From assembly GCF_001042485.2 (NCBI RefSeq), contig NZ_LBMN02000020.1:1-46962 (forward strand): a DNA stretch of 46,962 bases, read 5' to 3'. The first letter of the stretch is position 1, and each line of letters opens with the position of its first letter. Made by a program: the position numbers and the translations under genes. This DNA is from Bacillus paralicheniformis (GTDB lineage Bacteria > Bacillota > Bacilli > Bacillales > Bacillaceae). Below are positions 1 to 8,089 of this stretch, piece after piece. Below the pieces are notes generated by a model that was not told the DNA's origin, did not search any database, and was given only the letters and a program-made list of their open reading frames with translations.

Positions 1-46
1 CACATCCTGTGAGGAACGCCCAGTACCTTCGTCCTGAAGGCAATAG

Positions 47-162
<116 letters not shown>

Positions 163-205
163 TGTTTATATATCTTTACCCTGCATGAATTGAAGCTTAT
201 CTTAT

Positions 206-280
206 TCCGCAGTAGCTCAGTGGTAGAGCTATCGGCTGTTAACCGATCGGTCGCAGGTTCGAATCCTGCCTGCGGAGCCA
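206..280 (+). tRNA. tRNA-Asn (anticodon GTT)
   Basis: A full cloverleaf is visible. The acceptor stem TCCGCAG pairs with CTGCGGA, the anticodon loop carries GTT, the T loop reads GGTTCGAATCC, and CCA is encoded at 278-280. It lies 43 bp after the 5S gene and 2 bp before tRNA-Thr, so it is probably cotranscribed with the rRNA operon. Confidence 0.97.
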
Positions 281-282
281 AT

Positions 283-355
283 GCTTCCATAGCTCAGCAG
301 GTAGAGCACTTCCATGGTAAGGAAGAGGTCAGCGGTTCGAGCCCGCTTGGAAGCT
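283..355 (+). tRNA. tRNA-Thr (anticodon GGT)
   Basis: The acceptor stem GCTTCCA pairs with TGGAAGC. The anticodon stem CTTCC/GGAAG closes a seven-base loop, ATGGTAA, with anticodon GGT, which reads ACC. CCA is not encoded (TTAA follows), so it must be added after transcription. Confidence 0.95.
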
Positions 356-450
356 TAAGTGAATACGTTGATATGACAAGGTTTCTCCTATGGTGGAGAA
401 AGCTTTTTTTGTTTTATGATATTTTGCTTTCAACTTATAGAATGTATAAA

Positions 451-474
451 AGCAGGCTTAATGCCTGCTTTTAT
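451..474 (+). terminator. Terminator of the rRNA/tRNA unit
   Basis: AGCAGGC and GCCTGCT form a 7-bp stem with a 5-nt loop, followed by TTTTATT. It lies just beyond the last tRNA and converges with the small minus-strand gene that ends at 477. Confidence 0.8.
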
Positions 475-476
475 TG

Positions 477-650
477 CTATATCCACTCATATAAAACGTT
501 AATTGTGACTTCTAAAACAAGAAGGAACAACATATAACTCCCGTACTTTAACGTATCAGGTTCATGCTGTTTTGAGTCTTTAAAAGTCCATATAAATAAT
601 GCTACAACGCCAATAACGGTCACGATTTTGCTAAGCGTTAATAAAGACAT
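477..650 (-). CDS. Small two-helix membrane protein, 57 aa, unknown function
   Basis: This is an ATG-started ORF of 57 codons with a Shine-Dalgarno (GGAAGG) five bases upstream. The protein begins MSLLTLSKIVTVIGVVALF. It has one hydrophobic helix at about residues 5-23, a polar linker (KDSKQHEPDTLKYG) at 25-38, and a second helix at 39-55 ending in EWI. The alternation of hydrophobic and polar blocks and the good ribosome binding site suggest a real gene. I do not recognise a family. It is convergent with the rRNA operon terminator and upstream of no obvious partner. Confidence 0.6.
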   Translation of the reverse strand: MSLLTLSKIVTVIGVVALFIWTFKDSKQHEPDTLKYGSYMLFLLVLEVTINVLYEWI

Positions 651-743
651 GACAACCTTCCTTTATATTGAAAATTATTTATTATCCATCTTCCATATTT
701 ATAATTAAAATCCCTTTTAACCGTAAAAACTTTTTCTGCTATT

Positions 744-781
744 AAACAAGCTCTCTGACTCGGATGACAGAGAGCTTGTTT
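744..781 (-). terminator. Terminator after pbpX-like gene
   Basis: A 13-bp perfect stem, AAACAAGCTCTCT against AGAGAGCTTGTTT, encloses a 12-nt loop. It lies 8 bp past the stop codon at 790. The T-rich ends are inside the stem, so it could act in both directions. Confidence 0.7.
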
Positions 782-789
782 AAATATGT

Positions 790-1959
790 TTAAAATCCAT
801 TTAAAATAGAGAAGATCCGATTGTTTACACTGCCAAAAGATTTGATGTTGTTTTGGATGTTAGAAAATAGAATGACGTATCTGCTTCCTGTCAGACTGAA
901 GCTGTTTAATATGTTATAGCCGGGCATGACACCGTGACTAGAATAGCTTCCCGGCGACACATAAAAGCCCATACCGTATGTTGCTTTGTTTGGCGTAAAC
1001 ATTTTCATAAAACTTTCATTGGAAATGATTTTTCTTTCGTAAAGTGCTTTATCAAATAAATACATATCATAAGCGGTCATATAAATATCACCAGCCCCAT
1101 AAAGCTGTGATAAATTCGGCATGTCAGGCGTATAAAGCTCTTTTTGCAGGTTTAATTTATACCCTGTCGACGGATTTGACTCTTTAGCAAATGTTTTATA
1201 AAAGCCTGCGTGTTTCATACCGGCAGGTTTAAAAACGTGCTTTTTGATGTATTGATCGACTGGTTCACCGCTTACCATGGAGACAATGTATGCCAGAACC
1301 GAGTAATTGGAGTCTCTATAATCCCATTTCCCAGTTGGGTATTTTACGCCTCGTTTTTCGATATCTTTCATTAAATCTTCCGGCGAAATATATCCGTGGC
1401 CTTCTTTGTGCCCCCTAATCCCTGATGTGTGTGTCAAGAAATGATAAAGGGTGATCTTTGAGCCGTTTGGAAAGTCAGGAAGATACTTAGAAACGGGGTC
1501 ATTTACTGATAGCAATCCCTTTTCCTCAAGCTGTAAAATTGCCGTTGCAATAATGGCTTTTTGTGATGACCCAACATAAAAGACGGTGTCCGGTGTATTG
1601 GGGACCATTTCCTCGCGGTTTGCATATAAATACCCTTTGCTTGTCACAACGTTTCCGTCTTCTACAATTAATGCTGTGCCGCTGAATCCAATGCTTTTTA
1701 AATATTGATCCAATTGAGCATTATCATTTTTTGTGATGATAGGGTTCTTTTTTGTTTCATTTTGATTTGTCTTCTTCTTTGCTTCAGGCTGTTCTTTTTT
1801 TTCAGTTGCCTGTAGTTGATTTTCTTGGTGATCTCGCATACCGCTTGGAAGTGCAAGATAAATTACCGCACAAACAAGAAGAAAGGAAAGAATGATGAGC
1901 CTTCTTTTTGTTTTCTTCTTTTTTCTTTTCTTTATTCGCGTTCTGTATGTTCTTGCCAT
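790..1959 (-). CDS. pbpX: PbpX-like penicillin-binding protein / serine beta-lactamase-fold hydrolase
   Basis: This 389-aa membrane-anchored member of the beta-lactamase/class C penicillin-binding family probably acts on peptidoglycan stem peptides outside the cell. Residues 1-20 are Lys/Arg rich, residues 21-39 form one membrane segment, and a charged linker follows. The catalytic domain carries S131-S-Q-K134 (SxxK), DSNYS as the second motif and SHGVMPGYN as a likely third motif. Length and sequence agree closely with what I remember of B. subtilis PbpX (391 aa), which is sigmaX dependent. The ATG has an AAGGAGT Shine-Dalgarno, and a candidate ECF promoter lies upstream. Its exact substrate is not shown by the sequence. 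Confidence 0.85.
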   Translation of the reverse strand: MARTYRTRIKKRKKKKTKRRLIILSFLLVCAVIYLALPSGMRDHQENQLQATEKKEQPEAKKKTNQNETKKNPIITKNDNAQLDQYLKSIGFSGTALIVEDGNVVTSKGYLYANREEMVPNTPDTVFYVGSSQKAIIATAILQLEEKGLLSVNDPVSKYLPDFPNGSKITLYHFLTHTSGIRGHKEGHGYISPEDLMKDIEKRGVKYPTGKWDYRDSNYSVLAYIVSMVSGEPVDQYIKKHVFKPAGMKHAGFYKTFAKESNPSTGYKLNLQKELYTPDMPNLSQLYGAGDIYMTAYDMYLFDKALYERKIISNESFMKMFTPNKATYGMGFYVSPGSYSSHGVMPGYNILNSFSLTGSRYVILFSNIQNNIKSFGSVNNRIFSILNGF

Positions 1960-1996
1960 GGCGAGTACTCCTTCTTTTATATGTGACGTATTTACT

Positions 1997-2023
1997 GACG
2001 CAATAACCCCTTAAAAAGTTTCT
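1997..2023 (-). promoter_or_regulatory. Candidate ECF-sigma (sigmaX-like) promoter of pbpX
   Basis: On the minus strand AGAAAC is followed after 17 bp by CGTC, about 40 bp before the pbpX start codon. This resembles the AAC / CGWC signature of Bacillus ECF sigma factors, and pbpX of B. subtilis is a known sigmaX target. The match is partial. Confidence 0.4.
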
Positions 2024-2086
2024 TCAAAATGCTAATATTTTCATACATGGTTTGGGATAATGCCAAAATTTACATTTTGTTTACAC

Positions 2087-2115
2087 TTGAATAAGAACAA
2101 ATGTTCGTATAAAAT
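2087..2115 (+). promoter_or_regulatory. SigmaA promoter with embedded LexA (SOS) box
   Basis: TTGAAT (2087-2092) and TAAAAT (2110-2115) are 17 bp apart. Between them lies GAAC-AAAT-GTTC (2095-2106), a perfect GAAC-N4-GTTC Bacillus LexA/DinR box with a G on the 3' flank. A repressor bound here would cover the promoter spacer, so the next gene is probably DNA-damage inducible. Confidence 0.7.
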
Positions 2116-2134
2116 AAAGATGTGAGGTGAGACG

Positions 2135-2356
2135 ATGAATAAGCTGTTGTATCGTTCAATGGAAGACGGTTTTCCGGTAGAAATCATTTACATGAAAGAA
2201 AGTAGTTTTTCTAAACGGGCGATTCTCGTGAAAGAAATTAAAAACGGTTATGTGAAAGCATTTTGCTTCCAAAAACAGCAGTTCAGAATGTTTAAGATAG
2301 AGGCCATTTTAACCGTGTTCCCCTATAAAAAAAGAAGCATAGCTCATTATGCCTAA
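2135..2356 (+). CDS. Small WYL/YolD-like protein, 73 aa, probable SOS gene
   Basis: The 73-aa product begins MNKLLYRSMEDGFPVEIIYM. The pattern of an aliphatic EIIYM strand, a KRAILVKEIKNGYVKAFCF core and an FKIEAILTVFP end resembles a minimal WYL domain or the C-terminal half of YolD-type proteins; this is a resemblance, not a firm assignment. The Shine-Dalgarno AGGTGAG lies 5-6 bases before the ATG. The LexA box immediately upstream supports a damage-response role, because YolD proteins are encoded with UvrX-type polymerases under LexA control. No polymerase gene follows here. Confidence 0.7.
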   Translation: MNKLLYRSMEDGFPVEIIYMKESSFSKRAILVKEIKNGYVKAFCFQKQQFRMFKIEAILTVFPYKKRSIAHYA

Positions 2357-2471
2357 AAGCTGCTCTTTCATCTTGCTGTCTTCTTTTCTGTATTCCCTTC
2401 CTGTTTTGATATTCCATCTTTTGTTATAATGAATGTAAATTCGATTTAAAGAGAGCGGGCGTTTTACATCT

Positions 2472-3449
2472 ATGCTTCAGACGATCAATAAAACACTTGG
2501 TAAGATTATGCCTTTACTGACGCCTTTAAGTGTTGTCAGCGGGGTGTTGCTTGCGGATTACTTAAATGGGCTGGCGGGTCTTGTGCCGTGGATTTTTGCG
2601 TTTATGACATTTGCCGGCAGCCTTGGGGCAAATTTTCAGTCGCTGAAAACAGCGATGGTTCATCCCTTGCCGATGCTACTCGCTTTATTTGTTTTGCACA
2701 TATTTATGCCTGTTCTGGCATGGGGCACGGGGCATCTTGTGTTTAGCGGAGATTCATTAACGATTACAGGGCTTACCCTTGGTGTTGTCATTCCGACGGG
2801 TATTACGAGTATGATTTGGGCTGCCATGTATAAAGGAAACATCGGCTTAACCCTATCGATTATTTTAGTGGACACGATTCTTTCGCCTTTCATCGTTCCG
2901 TTCAGTCTTTCCATCCTGGCCGGGGCGCATGTTGAAATGGATGTAATCGGTATGATGAAAGGTTTAGTCGGAATGATTGTGATTCCTTCTTTGTTAGGAA
3001 TGCTCGTCAATCAATTTTCAATACCGGAGCGGACAGCGCGTTTAAGCGCAAATTGCGCTCCATTTTCGAAAATCGGGTTAGCCGCCGTGGTGGCGATTAA
3101 CAGCTCAGTTGTCGCTCCTTACCTGAAAAACGTCGATTTAAAGTTTTTAACGATAGCCGTTACGGTTTTTTTGGTGGCATTTACTGGATACATGACAGCT
3201 TGGCTGATCGGTCGGCTGATGAAACGGCCCCAGGAGGAAATCGTGGCTTTAATTTTTACCGGAGGAATGCGGAATATTAGCGCCGGCGCTGTGTTGGCCA
3301 CCGGATTTTTTCCGCCGCAAGTGGCGGTGCCCGTTGTCATCGGCATGCTGTTTCAGCAGATCCTGGCTGCGCTATATGGGCATTTGCTTGCAAGAAGCGA
3401 GCTGAAAAAAACGTATCATTTAGACAAAAAAACGAGTCTGCCCTCATAG
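2472..3449 (+). CDS. Bile acid:sodium symporter (BASS) family transporter
   Basis: The 325-aa product is almost entirely hydrophobic, with about nine to ten membrane helices. It shows family-typical segments such as GSLGANFQSL, GVVIPTGITSMIWAA, DTILSPFIVPF and FTGGMRNISAGAVLA. It resembles the YocS/PanS branch of the BASS superfamily, which moves organic anions with sodium across the cytoplasmic membrane. The substrate cannot be read from the sequence. The ATG chosen has only a weak, distant Shine-Dalgarno (AAAGAGAG), so the start is less certain than the frame. The next gene starts 35 bp after the stop, with a hairpin between. Confidence 0.8.
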   Translation: MLQTINKTLGKIMPLLTPLSVVSGVLLADYLNGLAGLVPWIFAFMTFAGSLGANFQSLKTAMVHPLPMLLALFVLHIFMPVLAWGTGHLVFSGDSLTITGLTLGVVIPTGITSMIWAAMYKGNIGLTLSIILVDTILSPFIVPFSLSILAGAHVEMDVIGMMKGLVGMIVIPSLLGMLVNQFSIPERTARLSANCAPFSKIGLAAVVAINSSVVAPYLKNVDLKFLTIAVTVFLVAFTGYMTAWLIGRLMKRPQEEIVALIFTGGMRNISAGAVLATGFFPPQVAVPVVIGMLFQQILAALYGHLLARSELKKTYHLDKKTSLPS

Positions 3450-3460
3450 TTGGCAGACTC
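3434..3460 (-). terminator. Hairpin overlapping a stop codon; terminator-like on the minus strand
   Basis: GAGTCTGCC and GGCAGACTC form a 9-bp stem across the transporter stop codon. On the plus strand no T run follows. Read on the minus strand the stem is followed by CGTTTTTTTG, a classic intrinsic terminator. It could stop read-through from the minus-strand phzF-like gene, or act as a processing hairpin between the two plus-strand genes. Confidence 0.5.
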
Positions 3461-3483
3461 AAACCTTACAGGAGAGAAAAACA

Positions 3484-3897
3484 ATGAAAACCAATAGGGT
3501 AAGTGTGATGATTTGGACTTTAATTTCCGCATTTTTGTTTTGTTCTTTATTAGTCACAGCTTCACTTTCTCCGCCCGCTCATTCAGGCCCCCATGCTAAT
3601 GAGTTTGGCACTTTGGGGATGTGGGCGGCAATCGGAACCGTTTTACTCTTTTATATCCTTCCCCTTGCTGTTTATATGGCCGGGTTTGATGCGATGAAGT
3701 TTGTAATGGCTGTTCTTTGCGGAATTGGATTAATCATCACGCTGACCATGATTCCAGTGGTTATGTTGATTGGCGCTTTTGGCGGATATGCTTCTGCTTT
3801 ATTGGGCGTCGTATGCCTTTGCATTCTGTCAGCGATCGTGAATGTGATTTGGTTAGTCGCCGCTTTTCGCAGGCCGTCAGCGGCTGCTTCTTTCTAA
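3484..3897 (+). CDS. Integral membrane protein, four helices, unknown function
   Basis: The 137-aa product has four hydrophobic stretches at about residues 8-28, 48-68, 72-97 and 101-127. The loops are short, and the first outside loop is Pro/His rich (SPPAHSGPHANEFG). The ATG has a strong AGGAGAG Shine-Dalgarno. It follows the BASS transporter by 35 bp and may be cotranscribed. The overall look is of small DUF-type Bacillus membrane proteins, but I cannot name the family with confidence. Confidence 0.65.
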   Translation: MKTNRVSVMIWTLISAFLFCSLLVTASLSPPAHSGPHANEFGTLGMWAAIGTVLLFYILPLAVYMAGFDAMKFVMAVLCGIGLIITLTMIPVVMLIGAFGGYASALLGVVCLCILSAIVNVIWLVAAFRRPSAAASF

Positions 3898-3926
3898 TAT
3901 TTAAAAACCGCTTTCCCGCGTTGTGT

Positions 3927-4796
3927 TCAAGTTCGCCAAGCTCCTTTTGCGATCAGGTGGACGTTTCCCCCGATGTGAATTTCTATGCTGTTTTCCGTTG
4001 TGTGCGCTTCAATATAAAGCAGGGAAGGCCGGTTTATTTCATACCCTTGTTCAGCCCTTATGCTGAGGTCATTTTGATTAAAATAACCGTGATGCAGTAA
4101 ATATCCTGCGAGATCCCCGATTGCGCTTCCTGTTGCCGGATCTTCGGGAACGCTGAGACAGTCGCAAAAAACTCGTGTATTGATGTGATTTTGTTCATGA
4201 TAGGTTTCCGTAGAAAAAACGAGCAGACTGGCTTCTGTTTCTTTCATAAAAGCTTCAAACCGATCCTTGTTGATTTTGCATTTTTTAACTGCACTTAGCG
4301 AATTTAACGGGGCGATAACTGCTGGCAGACCTGTGGAAACCTCTTGTATCGGGAAATCCAAATCCATATCACATGTGTCGATACCGAGTACTTCTGCCAT
4401 CATTTCTTTATCAAAAGTTCGATTAAATACAGGCGGATTTTGCTTCATCCAAATGATCTGATCTTCACCTTTGTCAAACGTCACCGGTATTGCGCCTGCT
4501 CGAACATTTAAAATGACGCTTGAAGATGGTTCAGTTTCGATTTCATTCTTTATGATAAACGCTGTGCCCAGCGTCGGATGTCCTGCAAACGGAATTTCTT
4601 TTTCCGGGGTGAAGATTCGGACATCATACCCGCTGTTTTCCTGTTTCCCTAATATAAATGTTGTTTCGGAAAAATTAATTTCCCTAGCTATTTTTTGCAT
4701 TTTATCACTTGATAGGTTCTTTTCTGCTTTAAAAACGGCGAGCTGGTTTCCTGTATATTTTGTTTCTGCAAACACGTCCACAAGGTAAAATTCCAT
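3927..4796 (-). CDS. PhzF-family isomerase/epimerase-like protein
   Basis: The 289-aa length is typical of PhzF/YddE proteins. Residues 1-50 contain the signature VDVFAETKYTGNQLAVF and the catalytic-type Glu in INFSETTF (E44). RIFTPEKEIPFAGHPTLGTA follows, and near the C-terminus the second lobe carries the family's DPATGSAIGDLAGYL. These proteins have a diaminopimelate-epimerase fold and catalyse isomerisations, but most Bacillus members have no known substrate. The gene is convergent with the membrane-protein gene and stands alone. Confidence 0.85.
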   Translation of the reverse strand: MEFYLVDVFAETKYTGNQLAVFKAEKNLSSDKMQKIAREINFSETTFILGKQENSGYDVRIFTPEKEIPFAGHPTLGTAFIIKNEIETEPSSSVILNVRAGAIPVTFDKGEDQIIWMKQNPPVFNRTFDKEMMAEVLGIDTCDMDLDFPIQEVSTGLPAVIAPLNSLSAVKKCKINKDRFEAFMKETEASLLVFSTETYHEQNHINTRVFCDCLSVPEDPATGSAIGDLAGYLLHHGYFNQNDLSIRAEQGYEINRPSLLYIEAHTTENSIEIHIGGNVHLIAKGAWRT

Positions 4797-4879
4797 CCGA
4801 TGTCTCTCCCCTTTAAAATGACCTTCCTGCCCTAAAGGCAGTTTTACATATCTTACATGAGATGAGAATCATTGAACAG

Positions 4880-4914
4880 TCTAAAAAAATAAAGAAGAGC
4901 GGATCCCGCTCTTC
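4880..4914 (-). terminator. Terminator of the mur recycling operon
   Basis: GAAGAGCG and CGCTCTTC form an 8-bp stem directly after the namZ stop codon. The minus-strand RNA then reads into a T-rich run (TTTATTTTTTTAG). Confidence 0.85.
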
Positions 4915-6144
4915 CTAATAAAGCAAATACTTCTTTCTGATATTCATAAACCGTTTTTGATCTGCTTCGTATTTTTTGACGATTTCATCAATTGAAGCGC
5001 CTTGTTCAATCATAGCTTTGACCCATCCATTCCCGATCAGACGGTTGAAATTGCCTGAAGGGAGGAACTCAAAGTCGTCCGGGTAGAGGTCATGGACGGT
5101 TTTGATGATCGCGATACCGGTATTTACAGGCTTAAAAGCGGACCTGTTTGTCACGTAAAGCTCCACCCCGTGGCACAGTTTATTTTGATGCTTTGAAAAT
5201 GTCGGAGTGAACGAGGCGGCTCTGAATCGGACGCCAGGAAGCTTCAGACCGTTTAATTTTTCGGCGAGTTCCGTACTTTTCATGTAGGGCGCACCAATTA
5301 ATTCAAAAGGCTTTGTCGTGCCCCTTCCTTCTGACATATTGGTTCCTTCAATTAAACCTGTGCCCGGGTAGACGATGCCCGTATCCGGCGTCGGCATGTT
5401 CGGGGAAGGCAGGACGAAAGGAAGACCAGTGTCTTCAAAGAACATCTGTCGCTTCCACCCTTTCATTTTGATGATGGTTAAATCGGCGCCGATGTTAAAT
5501 TCGTCATTAAACAGCTTTGCCAGTTCTCCTGCGGTCATTCCGTGCTTTAAAGGGATGGGATACATTCCGACAAATGAAGAATAATCTGGATCAAGGACAG
5601 GTCCTTCAACTTTTAAGCCGCTTTGCGGGTTTGGCCGGTCAAGAACAATGAATGGAATGCCGTTTTCTTTTGCCGCCTCCATCGCATATGCCATTGTGTA
5701 AATGTAAGTGTAAAACCGCGTTCCGACATCTTGGATGTCAAATAGCAGGACGTCAACGTTTTTCAACATCTCCGGTGTCGGTTTTCTCGTATCTCCGTAA
5801 AGGCTGTAGACGGGGAGACCGGTTTTTTCATCAATATAAGAGTCAACCTTATCGCCGGCTTGAGCGTCTCCCCTTACACCGTGCTCTGGACCATAGAGAG
5901 CGGTCAGCTCAATACCGGGGGCTTGGTGAAGCAAATCGATGCTGCTTGTTAATGCTGAATTGACACCGGTTGGATTTGTGATGAGACCGACCCTTTTTCC
6001 TTTTAATATGCTTTTCTTGTTCATGATCACTTCAATACCCGGTGAGACCTTTGCTTTCTTTTCTTTGTCCGGAAAGGCCGCTGCTGCGGTTAATGTACTG
6101 AAAACAAACATTCCCGCAAGCAGCCAGATCGCTTTTTTTCTCAT
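4915..6144 (-). CDS. namZ: Exo-beta-N-acetylmuramidase NamZ (YbbC), DUF1343 family
   Basis: The 409-aa product has a Sec signal peptide ([23 protein letters not shown]) and a DUF1343 body with GLITNPTGVN, YGPEHGVRGDAQAG, DVLLFDIQDVGTRFYTY and FIVLDRPNP. B. subtilis NamZ removes terminal MurNAc from the non-reducing end of peptidoglycan glycans outside the cell. It works with NagZ and AmiE, which lie just upstream in the same operon. Its start codon shares one base with the nagZ stop (TAATG), which suggests translational coupling. It is the last gene before the terminator. Confidence 0.93.
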   Translation of the reverse strand: MRKKAIWLLAGMFVFSTLTAAAAFPDKEKKAKVSPGIEVIMNKKSILKGKRVGLITNPTGVNSALTSSIDLLHQAPGIELTALYGPEHGVRGDAQAGDKVDSYIDEKTGLPVYSLYGDTRKPTPEMLKNVDVLLFDIQDVGTRFYTYIYTMAYAMEAAKENGIPFIVLDRPNPQSGLKVEGPVLDPDYSSFVGMYPIPLKHGMTAGELAKLFNDEFNIGADLTIIKMKGWKRQMFFEDTGLPFVLPSPNMPTPDTGIVYPGTGLIEGTNMSEGRGTTKPFELIGAPYMKSTELAEKLNGLKLPGVRFRAASFTPTFSKHQNKLCHGVELYVTNRSAFKPVNTGIAIIKTVHDLYPDDFEFLPSGNFNRLIGNGWVKAMIEQGASIDEIVKKYEADQKRFMNIRKKYLLY

Positions 6145-8075
6145 TATGACCCTCCTTTGTGAAGCGGCTTGCCGTTTTTAATATTCAACCCGTAGCCGAA
6201 CGGGTAAAGGGTTTCTCCGGGGCGTGTGACCGAAGGAATGTCTACGGGCAATGTTCCTTTAGGCTTTGCCTTTCCGAAGATAACTTCCACTCCGGCCGGA
6301 ATATTCGGCTGCCTGAAGCCCCCGTTTGCATAGCCTTTAAAGCCGTATACTGCGATCACGGCAGCGGCTTCTTCAAAATTTGCCGTGTCATAAGGGTTTC
6401 GTAAGCTCATTAAGACAAATTTTTTCCCGTTTGCCTGAGCGTATTTCATGGCGGCGCGCGGAAAAGCAGTTGCCAACTTGCTTGAGTCTTGAATGCTGTC
6501 ATCAATGACACCGTCGTTCACAACAGGATCGTTTTTGACTACATATGATCCTGTGATGACATAATCGGCCTCGTCAATTTTCTTTTGAATCTCTTCATCA
6601 AACGCTTTTTCTGCAAATCGATATTCGACGACCTTGATGTTTTTATTTATTTTGCTGATGGTTTTGGCGATTGCTGCTGTTTGCTCTTCGTATGGGGCGA
6701 GAATGAGGACGGTATCCCCTTTTTTCGGTTTGAATGGCAAGGTGCTTTTTTCATTTTTAAGAATGGTGACGCTTTCTCTTGCCATTTTCCTTTCGGATTT
6801 CATGTGTTTGTTGCTGCCGACCGTTTTCAAGGCGTATTTGATTTTTTTCTGAAGCGGTTCGGAGCCGGTGTGATCGATGATACCGCGGTTTATTTTTAAT
6901 TGAAGGATTCGCTCCACCGACTGATCGATTTGTTCGATAGGGATCTCACCTTTTTTAACGGCTGTCAGAAGAGCTTCGAATACACGCGCTAGATTTTTTT
7001 CGGTCTCAAGCGATGTGACTTGTGCGGGCATGAGGGCGATGTCGACTCCTGCTTTGACAGCCATGACGACGGCTTCCTCCTGTCCGAAATTATCAGAAAT
7101 GGCTTTCATATTTAAAGCGTCTGTTACGACAACGCCCTTAAAGCCGAGGTCTTTGCGGAGAAGGTCTGTCATGACTTTTTTGGAAAGTGTTGCAGGCACC
7201 ATGATGTCCTCGCCGTCTTTTTTGCTTTTATAGGTTGTATTGTCAAAGGCGGGGAACTGGACATGCGCTGTCATGATCATGTCAATCCCTGCATCGATCG
7301 CTTTTTGAAATGGCGCAAGTTCAATGCTTCTCAGCCTTTTTTCATCATGCGGAACAAGCGGCAATCCGTAATGACTGTCAACCGCTGTATCGCCGTGTCC
7401 GGGAAAGTGCTTTGCTGTAGCGATCATTTGCTCGTCCTGCAGGCCCTTCATCATCTGGATGCCGAGCTTTGAAGTCAGCTCAGGCTTGGAACTGAAAGAA
7501 CGAACGCCGATGACCGGGTTGCCGGGATTGTTGTTGACATCAAGTACAGGACTGAAGTTCACGTTGATGCCCAGCGATGCTAATTCTTTTCCGATGATTT
7601 TTCCTGATTTGAAGGCATTTTTGCTGCTTCGCGATGCACCGACTGCCATATTCCCGGGCAGGTTTGTGCCTGATTCAAGTCTGGTGACAATCCCGCCTTC
7701 CTGATCGATCGTGATAAAGAGCGGAATGTCAGGACTCGCTTTTTGCAAGCCGTCCGTTAACCGTACAGTCTGCTCTGTGCCTGTGACATTTTCAGCAAAA
7801 AGAATGACACCGCCGAGCCGGTATTTTTGAATGATTCCCGCGACTTCGTCATTCATTTTTGTTAATCCTTTGGCGTTCGATTCCCCTTTTTTCTTCCAGT
7901 TTCTAAAGTCAGGCATCAGCATTTGTCCGATTTTCTCTTCAAGCGACATGCTGCTGACCATTTGTTTGAGGTGTTGTTCCGGCTGCTGTTTCGCTTCTGC
8001 TTCGCGAGCGGCGGGCTGCAAAGCGAGAGACGATAACAGCAATGCAATCAACGCGCATTGAAGAAATCTTTTCAT
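6144..8075 (-). CDS. nagZ: Beta-N-acetylglucosaminidase NagZ (YbbD), GH3
   Basis: The 643-aa exported two-domain GH3 enzyme begins with a signal peptide ([20 protein letters not shown]). The catalytic (beta/alpha)8 domain has [14 protein letters not shown], giving the Asp232/His234 general acid-base dyad described for B. subtilis NagZ, and [12 protein letters not shown], whose Asp319 is the likely nucleophile. A C-terminal domain follows from about residue 430. It releases GlcNAc from GlcNAc-MurNAc-peptides after AmiE has cut off the peptide. The start has AGGAGG about 11 bases upstream. I see no lipobox cysteine after the signal. Confidence 0.94.
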   Translation of the reverse strand: MKRFLQCALIALLLSSLALQPAAREAEAKQQPEQHLKQMVSSMSLEEKIGQMLMPDFRNWKKKGESNAKGLTKMNDEVAGIIQKYRLGGVILFAENVTGTEQTVRLTDGLQKASPDIPLFITIDQEGGIVTRLESGTNLPGNMAVGASRSSKNAFKSGKIIGKELASLGINVNFSPVLDVNNNPGNPVIGVRSFSSKPELTSKLGIQMMKGLQDEQMIATAKHFPGHGDTAVDSHYGLPLVPHDEKRLRSIELAPFQKAIDAGIDMIMTAHVQFPAFDNTTYKSKKDGEDIMVPATLSKKVMTDLLRKDLGFKGVVVTDALNMKAISDNFGQEEAVVMAVKAGVDIALMPAQVTSLETEKNLARVFEALLTAVKKGEIPIEQIDQSVERILQLKINRGIIDHTGSEPLQKKIKYALKTVGSNKHMKSERKMARESVTILKNEKSTLPFKPKKGDTVLILAPYEEQTAAIAKTISKINKNIKVVEYRFAEKAFDEEIQKKIDEADYVITGSYVVKNDPVVNDGVIDDSIQDSSKLATAFPRAAMKYAQANGKKFVLMSLRNPYDTANFEEAAAVIAVYGFKGYANGGFRQPNIPAGVEVIFGKAKPKGTLPVDIPSVTRPGETLYPFGYGLNIKNGKPLHKGGS

Positions 8076-8089
8076 ATAAGGGTCGCCTC

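Noticed and set aside
6585..6899. 104-aa ORF opposite nagZ
   Set aside because: It overlaps the catalogued gene fully, has no ribosome site, and has the Phe-rich look of antisense codons.
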